From Chara braunii (lineage: Eukaryota; Streptophyta; Charophyceae; Charales; Characeae), in contig BFEA01000554.1 in NCBI GenBank assembly GCA_003427395.1, positions 691,803-755,802 of the forward strand: a stretch of DNA of 64,000 nt, in the 5' to 3' direction. The notes beneath the pieces were generated by a model that saw only the letters and a list, made by a program, of their open reading frames with translations, made no database searches and was not told where the DNA came from. Shown here one piece after another: positions 23,011 to 36,240 of the stretch. The position numbers were made by a program, and so were the translations under genes. How positions within the stretch are numbered: the stretch's first letter is position 1; the number at the start of each line of letters is the position of its first letter.

Positions 23011-23735
23011 TTCAACGTTGAACTAGCTCAACGTGTGTGACCCCACGCAACCACTGAGATGCATCCAGAGCTGCACATCCAGCAGTTGCTCTTAGGTGTA
23101 TAAAATACAGACTTTCGTTTTTGTTTTTCGGTTAAAAAAAGATGCTGAAAAATCCCTCCCCCCAAATGCAACGCCCCTTACCCTGCCCATCTTCCGTTGA
23201 ACTACATACAGCACTTGGAGTGGGGTATGGGTTCAACGGCACTTATGCCATAACGACCTTCTGTGGGAGGACACTCTGACAACAGTGGGAGGACACTCTG
23301 ACAGCAGTGGGAGGACGCTCTGAAAGAGAGTGTTCGTGTTGTGTTTGGTTGTGCAGCCCCAAACTCATTTCTGTGAATGCACCAAGCCAGCAGTACTGTC
23401 TACGTTCATTTCCTGTCTTAGTGAGTCCCCGTCTCCGACGTTGCGTAGTATGCAGATTTTTTTACAGAAAATAGAATTTCTGAGAAAAGAATAACTTTTT
23501 TTATTGAAACTAGAAAAGCAATTAATTACTACCATAAACTATATTTCATTCTTGAATTTGATTGTGTCTGAATAACCTCACTCTAATTACATACACATAC
23601 AATAATAAATAATGGAAGAAATGAATATATCTTTATCATCTATAGATAAGAATATATCATCTATAGTTCACTGAGTTTTCAAGTCACAAAAACGGTGTCA
23701 CACCGTTTCCTTGAGCTAGTTCAACGGTGTCACAC
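23011..23735. repeat. ~725 bp segment bounded by inverted repeats, AT-rich core
   Basis: The left edge carries GTTGAACTAGCTCAA then GTGTGAC (23018-23042). The right edge carries the inverse (TTGAGCTAGTTCAAC, with GGTGTCACACC on both sides, 23690-23735). The right arm also holds a perfect palindrome, AAACGGTGT-C-ACACCGTTT. Three 24 bp direct repeats (GTGGGAGGACACTCTGAC) lie at 23263-23329. The core from 23440 is clearly more AT-rich than its surroundings. It could be a nonautonomous DNA transposon; no target duplication was established. Confidence 0.45.
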
Positions 23736-25290
23736 CATATTGGTTGACTTTCTTTTTTTTAATTTGGTTGTTTTTTTTTTTTCCTCCACTTTTTGAGCTG
23801 CCTTATCCTCATTGGGGGGAAGCCATATATTTTTTCTCTCACCTCACATATCTTTTAAGTGGCGTTCTGCCACGTCATCATGGAACCTTACCGAACATAT
23901 CTTTCTTTTCACTACCTACTGCTACTACGGCTATACAGGGGACCCCTGCAAGGATAGACTTCAACCTCTTCGGTGAAGGGAGGTTGATGCAACCCTGACG
24001 CAAACCTTGTTCAGTTTATTTTTCTGCATAACATATTTTTTTCCAGATCTTTCAGTTTTTTTTTTTGGCGGGGACCACCTTTGGCCCTTACAAGGCCAAG
24101 TCCCCCAGAAAAGCTAGCTGAACCGGGCGGCCCGGCTGGTAGCCTAGCCAACGATATGCTGCGTGCTTATCTGGGAGGTACTCACAATGATGCTTCCTAA
24201 ATGTATATGCCTAATGTATATGCCTAAAACTATAGCCAAACGCAGACAAATCTGACCACTATGTATCTGACTGCAATTACAGCCTAACCTGGACGAATTG
24301 AGCACAAACTGCCAAAACCCTCCATTGTCAGCGCATGGTGAGTTCAAACTCTCTCTCTCTCTCTCTCTCTCTGGAGACGAGTAACCCTGTGCTGGTTCAT
24401 GTGATGAAGGAAGGCCCGCCTTAGGTGGGCAACTCCAATGCTCCCAGGTGAGTCGCTGAAATGCTGTGACTCTGCCAAAGAGCTCTCCCTCTCTCTCTGA
24501 TCTCCTGCTCTCATCTCCTGCTCCACTAACGGTACTCTAAAACAGCATAGCTCTCCATAAGCCTGTGGCCGAACTATACTACTAACAATGCATGCTGAAA
24601 CTGGGAACCGTCCAGCAATATTACCATTGCGCCGATTGAGCCGTCACTCGGCCACGACCCAGGGCCATCCACTCAATGCATCAATCGACGGTCCAGTACT
24701 CCTCGCGAACGCTGGCATACTAACCAGTGGTCTGCTCGCGAACGCTAGCATACGAACCACCTGCCTGGACCACTGGCAGACGTCCAGGTTTCCCTGCTGA
24801 CGCAGCACAGATGTGCTGAAAAGGACTGGACCAGGAGTATAGCCGACGACTGATCCAGCCCGAATTCGGGCAGGGCCTCAAAATCGGGAGACGGGTCTGA
24901 AAATTGCCCTACCGGTCCGATTGAAAGGTTACAGAACAAAGAGAATAGAAATATCTTTGAGAAGTACAAAATGCACTCAGAAAAAACTCAACTATGTAAC
25001 ATACGTAGGGCCTACCTGCACGCTCTAAAACATTATCATGGCCCTAGGGTCACCCAAAAGTGAGTCAGTAGGCCCAGGGGCCTTCGTAGGTCCAATGCTG
25101 GGCACAAGAGGCCCATGTGGATGTCCGTGCATGAAGCACTGTCTCATTTGATCGTAGTGCGACAGAGGGCCGGGGGTCAGGACAGGGTGATGCAAAACAA
25201 GAACCGAGTACGGTTAGTAGTCTTTGACAACACGGGGGAGGGGGGGATGTGGTGCACAGACAGAGAGCATAGTGCACCAGTATCACTGAG
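23736..25290. other. No gene seen; short CT tracts
   Basis: Noncoding by my reading, with CT tracts near 24348-24372 and 24485-24500. Confidence 0.45.
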
Positions 25291-25301
25291 CAGAGCAGGA
25301 A

Positions 25302-25302
<1 letters not shown>

Positions 25303-25348
<46 letters not shown>

Positions 25349-25366
25349 TCGCACAGACACACACAT
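25303..25366. repeat. Compound (TC)n(AC)n microsatellite
   Basis: Same compound arrangement as at 10752-10822. Confidence 0.9.
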
Positions 25367-25494
25367 GGAAACCAAGAACGGGCATCAAGACAACCACAAC
25401 CTGACTACATACAACGCACGTGACGTAGACCCTCCACATCTAACAGTCCTTGTCAAGACAGACAGAAAACAACTGGAGCTGGTAGACTCCAGGA

Positions 25495-25790
25495 CATCAT
25501 TCCAGAGTACCCGGCCGATGGCCGAGATGGCTGCACAATCTGGGTGTACATCACACGGCCATTCAGCCCATTGATCTGAGAGGGAATGAAGGCCTGGATT
25601 CAACTTGAGCTCGAACAAGGCCCGGAAGGCCCAGATCACTAAACGTATAACAGGCAATGTCTACACGGCCCAACATATAACAGGCCATCTCTACAGGCCC
25701 AGTCTAGAGTACCCGGCCGACTAGCAATTTTTACAGTGCATGGATGTCTACACGGCCCAACGTATAACAGGCGAAGCTACATACCACCAC
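25495..25790. repeat. Dispersed short direct repeats
   Basis: AGAGTACCCGGCCGA occurs twice (about 25502 and 25694). GTCTACACGGCCCAACRTAT plus AACAGGC occurs in two full copies and one partial copy. Confidence 0.7.
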
Positions 25791-25971
25791 GTGCAGCTCC
25801 ACGTACAATATCCACTACACTTGCTATCTCTTAAGATTCTAAAGATGGATACCACCATGCGAACCTCCACAATTAGACCGTCAACCTTTGACTCTCCAAT
25901 TCCACCATCTCTGTGATCAATCGCTTTTCGCGGCTTGCTAAGATTCATCCCAAGACAGAAACAATAGACAT

Positions 25972-26043
25972 TTTGATTGTACCAAGCACCCAGCAAACTT
26001 GGAACTGGAACTTCGCAGTACCAAGTGTCCCAATTGCTGTCCT
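25972..26043. repeat. Second copy of a ~72 bp dispersed repeat (first at 10008-10080)
   Basis: Both copies share TTTGATTGTACCAAGCA, AAACTTGGAAC, CTTCGCAGT, CAAGTG and GTCCCAATTGCTGTCC in order, in the same orientation, 16 kb apart. Confidence 0.75.
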
Positions 26044-29000
26044 CTGGGACATGGGCAGAATTGGAACAATAGACATTTAGATTGGTCCTGTTCAGGCATC
26101 CTACGGCCCAGACAGAACGATGGGTCGAGCGGGTACATTGATGTACCCGGTCCTTACTTGCTGGTAAAAAGGAACCTGGCTGACTCTCCCGGGAATGTAC
26201 AGTCCCAGAAGGACCACAAGGAGCTGTTTCTAAAAAGAAAAGAGTTAAAAAAACAAGAACGTTGAACACAGCACCTGAAGCGAATGTAGAACGAGACATG
26301 GGAAAAACAGAACAACGACACACAGTCCCAGACGAAAGAAAACAGAAAACGAGATCTCTGGATTGACCAAGATAACAATTTATTAATTTAATAAATGATT
26401 TTTACCACAGTTAGGCATGTCATCAAGACATGGAAACCAACCTCCTGAAGCGAATGTAGAACGGGGAACGATGATAAACCTTGAAATCTCAGTTATAATT
26501 GCTAACCTCAACCTACACGGTGAAACACTCCGAACCTGGCCACAAACACAGCTCGATGCATACAAATCCAGTTCACAAATTGTCACAGTGAGACCTCTTC
26601 TTTTCAGTTGCACTGAAGCTACATCTCAAGGATGCACACCCATCATAAAAAAAAAACACCGTCACAGTCTTGAATTTCAAACTCACAGACCTCTTCCCAT
26701 CAGACATCTGCTCACTAAAAAGTACCTCCCATAACTGTTGAACTGTTGAACACATTCATTTACCTCTTTTTACTCATCCCATCCCTCTGCCATTTTCTAA
26801 TCAACATTTCCAGACCACCCATCACAATATACTTTCCCATCGCCTGGTGAAAGAGTCCGACCAGGACAATCCAGCAAAGCACCCCTCACTGGTAGGGTCC
26901 GGCTCCGCTGCAGAGCCATATACAATGACAAGTCCAGACACAGCCGCAGATACCAGCGGGAGAAAAAGTACTGCTTGTTCTGCTGATACCTAGGTTCTTT
27001 AACCCCCCGTTTACAACGTGCTTCACCGTTTTGAAATCCACCCCTTCCAGATCATCCTACACCCCTATTCCTGCTACTTTAACTCGTTCTCCATTTCCTG
27101 CTGCTCCACCTACCCCCTCAAAACGTTGCTTGGTGACTCTCTCCTTACGACTCTCCAAATAACCCGCTTTTGCATGCGGGGGACTCTCCTAAAACCTTGC
27201 ACATACTTCTCGTCCGCAGGCAAACACGCCTAAAACAAGTGTGTGATTCACAAATCAATGTTCTGACAGCTCTCCAAGTGTTCCTCCATTCCAATGCTAC
27301 ACAACAGCTTTCGACAGCAAGACACTATGTTGCCAACACAACCACAGTGCATTCAACAATTCACCGACGTCCTTAACAAAGGCAGGTAAGATACACAACA
27401 CCCTATACCACAGAGTATGACGGGTGCACCGAGGAAACCATACCTGCCAGATTCAGATGCACAACACCCAAATATATCTTCCTTCATCCGCGACCGTCAA
27501 GTTCTTAACCATCCCCAGGCGGTTTTACTTATCTCATTTCAAACTCCGCAACCAGCGAAAACATTCATCTAGGCCGAATGAGTAACGTTCCATTCCCTCT
27601 GCTGTTTTACCATGATCACTTTTGTAAATTGAAGAAAAGAAAAAAAGACAATTTGACAGACAGAAGTTCGCAACTCTGCAACCTGAAACATCCGCATAAT
27701 AAGGACGTCAAACAGAAAACGGAGATGCCAGAAAAAATTGAACTTGTGTGATCTGCTCCCAATATATACGAGTGCAACAAGGACGGTACAGCACCATTTT
27801 ACAGGTTCAGAGGCGAGTTTGCTTTTAGCCTGCTGCCAACACAACCCAGCCCAAGAGTCCTCCAATAACCCTGCGAACCATAGCTCGATACCAGAAAACC
27901 AACGATTGACAGAAAAAAAACATCACCTCCTCAAACTCCAATACAAGCTCGATAAGTAAATCAAATAAAGCGAAGTGGCATCGTGATCACAGCAGTTTCA
28001 ATGTTTCCACTTTGACGATTCCACATACACGTTTCCACACCGACGTAATTTATTGTAACGACATAAATTCTCACCCAAGCATAACGACAGATAATGAACC
28101 CCATTGGCTTCCACATACACGTTTCCACACCGACGGACAAGGGCTCTGCGAAAAGATGAACTGCCATTGGCAACTGATTTAAAAAATGACTCCCATTGGC
28201 TTCACATGGACCTGAGCTGCTCGCACCAGGGAAGCAGTGCCGTGATACGTTATACAAAACATCCACATACATTTTACAGAAGAAAAACGGAAGTGACAAT
28301 CAGAATCATCGGATACTAAATTCAAAAACGGGGTGTAGCTCCCAAGAGGGATTTTCCACATACATGGACGATTTCACTTACATACATGGATGATTTCACT
28401 TTCAGAGAAAAGGCCAAATAATTCCGTGTTTCCACAAACGGTTATTGACTGAGAACGAGGAGCATTCATGTTCCGAGAGATGCATTTGTGAAGACGGTCG
28501 ATACGATAATTCCTGGCCCACAGAGCCAACAACAAGGCAGAAAGAAGAACCCTTTGCTGAACAAGAAAAAAACAAAAGGAAATAGCTTGTGACAGAACCT
28601 AAACACCCCTCACATCCAAAGCACCAATTGCCAAGGAGTCCACACATTCAACAGTGTTGCCAACACGAGTCCTCGAGGAAAAGCCATCAACCATAACAGA
28701 GCCGTCAGAAGACTCGTAAGGGAAAGAAAAATACACAGTCATATTCCTAACCAGAGTTAAAAAACAAAAGAGGCAGGTTAACCAACCAAATGGCTGAAAA
28801 GCCATTGACCATAAATTATCAGCTTCAAATGTCAGAAAGACTCAGCTTGTTCCTGGAATAGATAGATTTTTCCTCCAACAAATACTGTATTTCCAAGCTT
28901 GGACTTAACTGAATATACACACCACTCGAGTCTAGGAAGCGTTGGAACAGATACACGATAAATACCTCCAACTCTTCACAAGGCCAAAGTGATCGCGTCC

Positions 29001-31565
29001 AATGCATCATAAAATGCACTTGAAAATATATATACTCTCAATATCCAGTATGGCCAACTCTACCCTCCGTCTGGGAACGGGTTTTCGAGACAGAATACCG
29101 ATCTGATCACACCTCTTCAGCAAAACACGGACATGTTCCGAGTGAGCGTGAGCGCCCTGAAGTTCTTGTTTGCCGCACGTTGCAACCATCCCGCAAAAAG
29201 CCAACCGCTTTCTTGATTTTCCCCAGCAAAATAACACAGAGTAGAGATTTTCACACTCGACGTTTATGATCGACCTGTGACTGAATTTATTTTGCCTCTC
29301 CGCCCACATCAATAGCTGATGAGCTTTTCCTCGATTTTGCATGCAGTTCGCATGTTATTCTGACACAGGCAGATCCGCAATCACGCCATACTATCCCTCC
29401 CTCCACTTATCAGCGAGTCCTCTTCACCACAGAATGACACGATTGCACTTCCATTGCATGAACCAATCCATACGACTTCCGCACCTCGCCCCTCTCATCC
29501 CAAGAGCGCATACCAGCACCATAGCAGAGTCATTGCTGCACGGATGGATGACATCCAGACAGAGTACACGATCAGAACTCCAACCAGGGTAAACGGCCAG
29601 GCACAGGAGTGGCCAAGAGTCCCGAGACAATGCCATACATACCAGCACTTCTACCCAACCCCGTCCGTTCACAGGTGCACACCAAACTAGAGAACGTGGA
29701 AGAAGAATGCAGGGAGCTTGTATAAATGGAGAGAGCCATGCGGTTCAGGGAGATGTGGATTTACTGTTGGCATACATCTGACGCTGGAAAAGCCAACAGT
29801 TGGAGAGAGCCTGGAAGTTGATGACATCCTGCGGCAGAGAGAGTCACAAGCCCGGTCCGGGGCTCATATCAGCTGTCACTTTGCCTTTCCGCATTCCAGC
29901 ACGAGGCAGACATGGAGCTTTTTGCATCACGTTACCAGCAGCCATCGTGCTGTACTTGTTAATAAGCAGTAGTCACCTTCACCCTGTTATTCGCCTTCAT
30001 CCCAAAATGCATCATCATCTGAAGCACCGACTCAAGCGCATCCCTTTAACATCAATATCTCAGCCACCGGAGTTTTCTGGAATCCTCGCAGCTATGGAAT
30101 GCCCTCACATAACCTTGTACCAACCAACCTTTTTTCTTGCTCTGAGCACCAACCAGCAGTTTGATTTCACAGCATCCTGTTCCAAAGACAAACTCCGCTG
30201 CCGCACGTCTCTCCTCGGCGGAAAAACGCCGACTTCCGCAACCAAGCTCCGGCAATTCTGTCGCTGGGCCTCCATTCTCCGCATTGACCTCCAAATCTTC
30301 ACAGACCGAATTTCACAAGTACCCTCTCGATAATTCAATTGCCACCTCTTCTCTCAATAAGCACCGAGTGTCGCTGGGCCTCTAAACCGAGATAGCATCT
30401 CACTGACGTCAGGACACTTGGATCCTATAAACTGATTAGCCAGATCCCTTTTTTAACCCAACGAAGATGACTGTCAACGAAATCATTTTCTACAAATCAA
30501 TTTCACCTGCACCTTCCTAGAACTCATACAAAAGTGCATAGAGAACAAAGTTGATCCCATAACATGCACAATTCAAATCAGTGCACGTCTTCCAAGAAAG
30601 ATGTGCCCAGCAACCCCTACTAGCTGACCTTGACTCCCACTTCTTCCCTCCATATAAATGGCCTCCCTTCTTGCAAGAACCAAAAGATGCGAACCTCGCT
30701 ACTCACCTTCTCCATAGAGCCAAAAACAGAGTCCTTCTCGGTAAGCATGAGCTCCTCAAACCTGTAACTTCCAAAAGAACTGCAGAGTCACCGTAACCGG
30801 CTTCCCACTGGGTCGTGGAGCTAATTAGACGTGAAGACGAACAAGCTGTTAGGAAGAGAACCAGGCAATATAGCCAGCACAACATGCAACCATGAGAGAA
30901 CAGGCTTCGCTTTGTCATTCGGAAACTACCCTGTTTGCCATTAAGCTACAGCATCAGCTAACAGGCTCGAGTTCGCTTTCCCACAGAACAGGCTTTCCTT
31001 TGTCATATGCAGACTGTCAACGGAACGACTATTCCCCCCAAAGAATCCGGAACGAGATAACCAACTTTGCTACCCGTCCAAATACTGCAAATAGAACACA
31101 AACCTGATAATCGAAACGGAGCAAACTCGTGCGCACGACGATTGCATTCACGACCTGCCATGAGCCCTCCGGGAACTCCATCGCACAGTTTGCACCCTCG
31201 AATCGCGTACCAGTCCCTCTCATAGATTGCACAATCGTACCGATGTATCGTCCTACACACTAACCCCTGCAAGAACATTTGTAAGTTCCCAGAATGCTTT
31301 ACACGATTTGACACAGCACTCAGCACGCCATAACACAAAACGCCCTTCGTAGCCACGTGACACCGGCCATCCCAAAGCGGGGTGCACTTTGGACACAAAA
31401 TCAACCCACAAACACCTATCTGTTTAGTCTGACTGCTACTCAGTCCAGGAGAGCAAAATCCAGAACGGCCCCAATGAAGACTGGCATAATAATCTAAGAT
31501 CTTACAGCATTGAAAAGCAATAGCTGTAAAAAAGGGCTTCACATTGTGTACGCTCATACTTATTC
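26044..31565. other. No gene seen; local duplications
   Basis: CCTGAAGCGAATGTAGAACG occurs at about 26273 and 26444. CCACATACACGTTTCCACAC plus CGACG occurs at 28021 and 28111. CATACATGGAYGATTTCACT occurs twice near 28360-28400. TGTCGCTGGGCCTC occurs twice near 30257 and 30369. No domain or exon set could be assembled. Confidence 0.45.
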
Positions 31566-32034
31566 NNNNNNNNNNNNNNNNNNNNNNNNNNNNNNNNNNN
31601 NNNNNNNNNNNNNNNNNNNNNNNNNNNNNNNNNNNNNNNNNNNNNNNNNNNNNNNNNNNNNNNNNNNNNNNNNNNNNNNNNNNNNNNNNNNNNNNNNNNN
31701 NNNNNNNNNNNNNNNNNNNNNNNNNNNNNNNNNNNNNNNNNNNNNNNNNNNNNNNNNNNNNNNNNNNNNNNNNNNNNNNNNNNNNNNNNNNNNNNNNNNN
31801 NNNNNNNNNNNNNNNNNNNNNNNNNNNNNNNNNNNNNNNNNNNNNNNNNNNNNNNNNNNNNNNNNNNNNNNNNNNNNNNNNNNNNNNNNNNNNNNNNNNN
31901 NNNNNNNNNNNNNNNNNNNNNNNNNNNNNNNNNNNNNNNNNNNNNNNNNNNNNNNNNNNNNNNNNNNNNNNNNNNNNNNNNNNNNNNNNNNNNNNNNNNN
32001 NNNNNNNNNNNNNNNNNNNNNNNNNNNNNNNNNN
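31566..32034. other. Assembly gap (469 N)
   Basis: Unbroken run of N. Frames that appear to cross it are meaningless. Confidence 1.
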
Positions 32035-32189
32035 GGGGAGGGGGGGCGCAAAGCGTGTCCACAATGACATTATTGCGGAGAAGAATCAACACCTCCACAG
32101 ACTTATCACGCTCCTGAATTGCATGTAATTGTTCCATAATAATAAATAAAAGATCCCAACAGCATCACACAAGAACAGTAGAACATGTC

Positions 32190-32252
32190 CATGGAGAGAT
32201 TCTGTAGACCAAAAGCACACAAGGAGAGATTCTGTAGAACAAAAGCAATAGC
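32190..32252. repeat. ~30 bp tandem duplication
   Basis: GGAGAGATTCTGTAGA-CAAA plus AGCA occurs at 32193 and 32223. Confidence 0.85.
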
Positions 32253-32714
32253 TATAAGCAAGTGAAACCGGACTTTGCTTCCATGCTTCCTACCCTATGA
32301 AAGAAAAACAATGCCCATGTTCTGCAATAGAACAACACCAGTGGACCCTCAAACAAGCCCAGCGAAATACAGTTATAAAAACAAGTCACAATGAAAAACT
32401 TCTGTTCACTGGCCCTGCATGCAGCCCTGTCTTGACTTCACATTGGAATCTTTAAACTATATATAGAATCTGGCCCCTGGCATTTGACGACAAACGCAAG
32501 ATCCACGGCTTATACCTTTCCAACATGCACTCAAACCTTACGCAGAACACTTCATATATTGCACAAGAACTTTCTTATGGAATGACGTTTCACAATGGCT
32601 TTCACGCCAAATACGGCATACTCGAAAAGGACTTTACAGGACGAATGTAACCACAGTACAATCAGACCAGCCCTCCAGTCCGGTAGACCGAGCCTACCAA
32701 TTCACTGTAGATCG

Positions 32715-32960
32715 CGACGTTCCTTTTCAGCACGGCTGGGGCCATGTGCTGGCGGTTTCACATTCCTGTACATGGCCCCAGCCAAGTTGAGCACCATCGG
32801 TTGAGACTCTCCTAAATTTTCGGAGGCGAGCCTGCCAACTCCTAATAGGCTACGACTTCTCTTTTCAGCAGGGCCAGGGCCATGTACTGGTGGTTTCACG
32901 TTCCAGTACATGGCCCCAGCCAAGTCGAGTCCCACTGATTGAGACTCCTGAATTTTCGGC
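32715..32960. repeat. ~140 bp tandem duplication, each copy with a strong hairpin
   Basis: Both copies share a TTCTTTTCAGCA-like start, the hairpin, CAAGT-GAG and GTTGAGACTC-TAAATTTTCG-like 3' parts. Hairpin 1: CTGGGGCCATGT (32736-32747) with ACATGGCCCCAG (32770-32781). Hairpin 2: GGGCCATGTACTGG (32877-32890) with CCAGTACATGGCCC (32903-32916), a perfect 14 bp stem and 12-base loop. On the minus strand a 126-codon frame stays open through both copies and encodes two similar ~49-residue repeats, but no family is recognised. Confidence 0.75.
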
Positions 32961-34930
32961 TGACGTGTACTGGTGGTTGAGACCACGAAACCACAAGAGT
33001 ACTTCGAGGCTTCCTTGTGCTGAAACAGATTCCCCATCCCATGCCAAATTAAGAAATGACCCCTCACATTTTCTTTGTACACTGCGACCGCCAGCCATTT
33101 AGCTCTGGTAGGTCATGCCCCGAAAGTTGCAGTGTGTGCACACACACCTGCATCTGAGAAAAATGGCTGTGAAAAGTACCGGTGGTTACGATACCGTTCT
33201 TAGTACTTCTTACACGTCCGGTGGATATACTTGGAACATCGGTACATCTCCCATTCAACATTTGCACTGTTGGAGTGCTATTGGAATTAAATTTACGCAC
33301 AAGTGCAACTCGAGGATGGATAGCAAGGGTTCACAGGTAATGACAGAGCACAAGGTCAATTTCGTGATCGCTGTTGATTCCATTTCTCACTGAAACAAAA
33401 TCAAAAGATCTGATTTCCCTCTCGCAACAACTTTCGGCTTGCATCCAAAAAAAAAAAAAAGGAAAAAGAAAAAGAACATGGCGTTTGTCAATCCTCACTC
33501 TTTGGACGTCCTCCCTGCCTCCCGCGCACCAAAAACACCACACCATGCCCCACATGCCATCACATACACAAAGCGTAGTCCCCTGGAAAGGCGCACATGA
33601 CAATACCAAAACAGACATCCAGCATGCAAGAATGCATTCCGCCGATGCTCATGCTTATGTCCTGGATACCGACACTTCGTTCCACCACGTGCACCTGTCA
33701 TCGAAAGCATGCGTCGCTTTTAAAAGCTCCACTCTATTGCTTCATCCTCCCACGCACGTACGTTCATCTGCACATTACTCTCACTCATTGCAGGGCACAC
33801 AGCCCCACAATGCGCCAGCAGGCATTCCACGAAGGGCACATACGAGGGAGGAGACAGTTGCAAATGTTCAACCCATCCTGTGATATGTGGACATTGAAGA
33901 AAAAAAAAATGTTATGGATGATATGCCATCACTAAACAAAAGAAACTCAGGCGTGCTTAACATGACGGCGAAGACCTCGGAGAATATTACTGCATCATAA
34001 AACTGAGCCTTTGATTGGTTCTCAAAATAAAAGAACCATAGTCACCCTCAACTTCTTGGTACAGTAGCCAGAAGCCCTCTACTATTCAAGACCCATGAAG
34101 ATTATTTGCATTCACTGGAAAAGAATATCCCATCACCAGCAGATTGGTCATGTCTTTCCAGATGCATCAGTGACATTATTTTGCTGACATCCCTGGTCTG
34201 TTGGACAGATAGAGAGTCTTTTTCGCTTGTCTGTTGGACAGATAAAGAGTCCTCAACATAGATCATGATGAGCCACCTGGGCTGAAGCTTAACATGACAA
34301 AGAGGAATGTAGAAAAGAAACAGTTGCAGTGCCATGCACACATAGACACCTCATTTTCACGACTTCTTGCTTCTCTTCGAATCATTGATTCAAAAGACAA
34401 GTCGACGGTGACAGACTTCGAAAGCCAGCAAAAAGCTCGCAATCACCCAAATTGTCATGAAATTCTGGTACTCATTGACTACTAGAAAATCCATACCGCC
34501 CACTATACCTCGCTAGATAACATCACGACCACATTGGTGCTAGATGGAAAAAAGTGCATTTGAGAAGTGCGGACTACAATTTTTACAACATCAACCCCCC
34601 CCCCTCAAGGGATGAGATGGCAAGCCTGCTCCATGTGACCAGTTATACAAAGTGATTCTGTTACATATATGACAGAGCTAGATGTACAGAACAGAGAAGC
34701 CAGACAACAGACATAACATAAAAACGATCCTCTTGCATAAACATACGACATAACAGTGCTTTTACAAGATAGTACTTTGTGGCATCGCTTGAAAGAAGCC
34801 GGTTCAACAGAAATAGCAGGGAAAATGAAAACACGGAAATAAAGAACCCCTCTCTCTCTCTCTTTCTCTCTCACACACAGTTACCCCCAGATATATAGAG
34901 ATCCATCAAACCGACAACCCCCCCACCGTA
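32961..34930. other. No gene seen; small duplications
   Basis: A ~37 bp duplication (GTCTGTTGGACAGATARAGA) lies at 34197-34252. A-runs lie at 33447-33461 and 33899-33909. A CT/CA tract lies at 34849-34880. Confidence 0.45.
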
Positions 34931-34934
34931 GCTC

Positions 34935-35049
34935 TCTCTCTCAGCCCTCCCCAAAATCTGTCCCCTCATCCTCTCCGCCATGCTTTCTGCCTTGCAGGGC
35001 AAATCCAACAAACAGACCCATCAAGCACAACCTCAACATCCAGCTACCT

Positions 35050-35101
<52 letters not shown>

Positions 35102-35422
35102 TCATCCACAAAATATGTCCTCATCCCCTCCGCCATCCTTTCCCCCTTCTAGGGCGAATCCAATAAACAGATCTCTCTCTCTCTCTCTCTCTCTGCCATG
35201 CCCAAACTATGTCCCCTCGTCCCTTCCGCCATCCTTTCCCCCTTGTAGGGCGAATCCAATAAACAGATCAATCAAGCACCGCCTCAACATCCAGCTACCT
35301 GATCTCTCTCTCTCTCTCTCTCTCTGAGCCATCCCCAAAATGTCCCCTCATTCCCTCCACCATCGTTTCCCCCTTGTAGGGCGAATCCAGTAATAGATCC
35401 ATCAAGCACAACCTCAATATCC

Positions 35423-35489
<67 letters not shown>

Positions 35490-35605
35490 CCCTCCTCAAA
35501 ATGTCCCCCCCTCATCCCCTCTGCCATTCTTTCCCCCTTGTAGAGCGAATCCAATAAACACATCCATCAAGCACAACCTCATCACCCAGCTCTCTCTCTC
35601 TTGTG
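34935..35605. repeat. Second CT-bearing tandem array, about five units
   Basis: Each unit reads CCCCTCATCCCCTCCGCCAT, CTTTCCCCCTTGTAGGGCGA, ATCCAATAAACAGATC, CATCAAGCACAACCTCAACA, TCCAGCTACCTGATC, then a CT tract. Units start near 34967, 35112, 35213, 35342 and 35508. CT tracts vary from ~14 to ~60 bases and unit 2 lacks its middle. The architecture is like the 17.8-20.4 kb array but the body is unrelated. Confidence 0.9.
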
Positions 35606-36235
35606 CGTGCGCGCGCGCCAGCACCCGCGCACGCACACAGAGTAGAAGCTGAACATGAAGAACCTGAACGTTGGTCAGCCATTACAATTTTTTTCGGGTC
35701 ATAAACTTGGTGCCACCATCCCCCCATAAAAAGAAATTCACACCTCCACGATTTTTGGAGGAAGCAATGGCTTCCATGGACTCATGCAAAGTGCTACCAG
35801 TTCATTGAGGATGTCTGGCGACTGTGCACCACCTAGACAAGGTAGGCATCCGACATGCCCATTGCTTGATACTTTTGTTTTGCACCAATACACATTTGCG
35901 TGTGGTAGCACTTTAGTTGGAATGACACACACACAGCAAAGAAAGCGCCCATCTGATTTTCTAACTTAAACCACCACTACCTTTCACAGGCAAAACTCGA
36001 AACACTGATTTGCCATCAGCCACATCCTTCAGGATGACCTGTACTACCAACCAATGTGGTTGGCAGCGAGACCCAATAATAAAAATTGCACTGGACCTTC
36101 AGCAAAAAGCTTGAGGCATCTAGTTCCACCTCGGCAAAAAGAGGCTTGAAGGTAGTAGCAGTTTTTAGATGCCACAGCATCTGCTGGAATTCCAAGAGCC
36201 CTGTTGTTCACAGTTCTGATTTTCTGATGGCCCAT
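35606..36235. other. No confident gene; possible decayed coding on the minus strand
   Basis: The minus strand near 36044-36260 reads GHQKIRTVNNRALGIPADAV. A neighbouring frame near 35975-36045 reads VILKDVADGKSVFRVLPVK before a GT. Both look protein-like, but I cannot name a family or build a consistent gene. Confidence 0.25.
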
Positions 36236-36240
36236 TGATG

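Noticed and set aside
25748-26323. 191-codon minus-strand frame
   Set aside because: It runs through dispersed repeats, including the block shared with 10008-10080, and has no protein-like motif pattern.
31003-32137. Long frames crossing 31566-32034
   Set aside because: They exist only because the N gap contains no stops.
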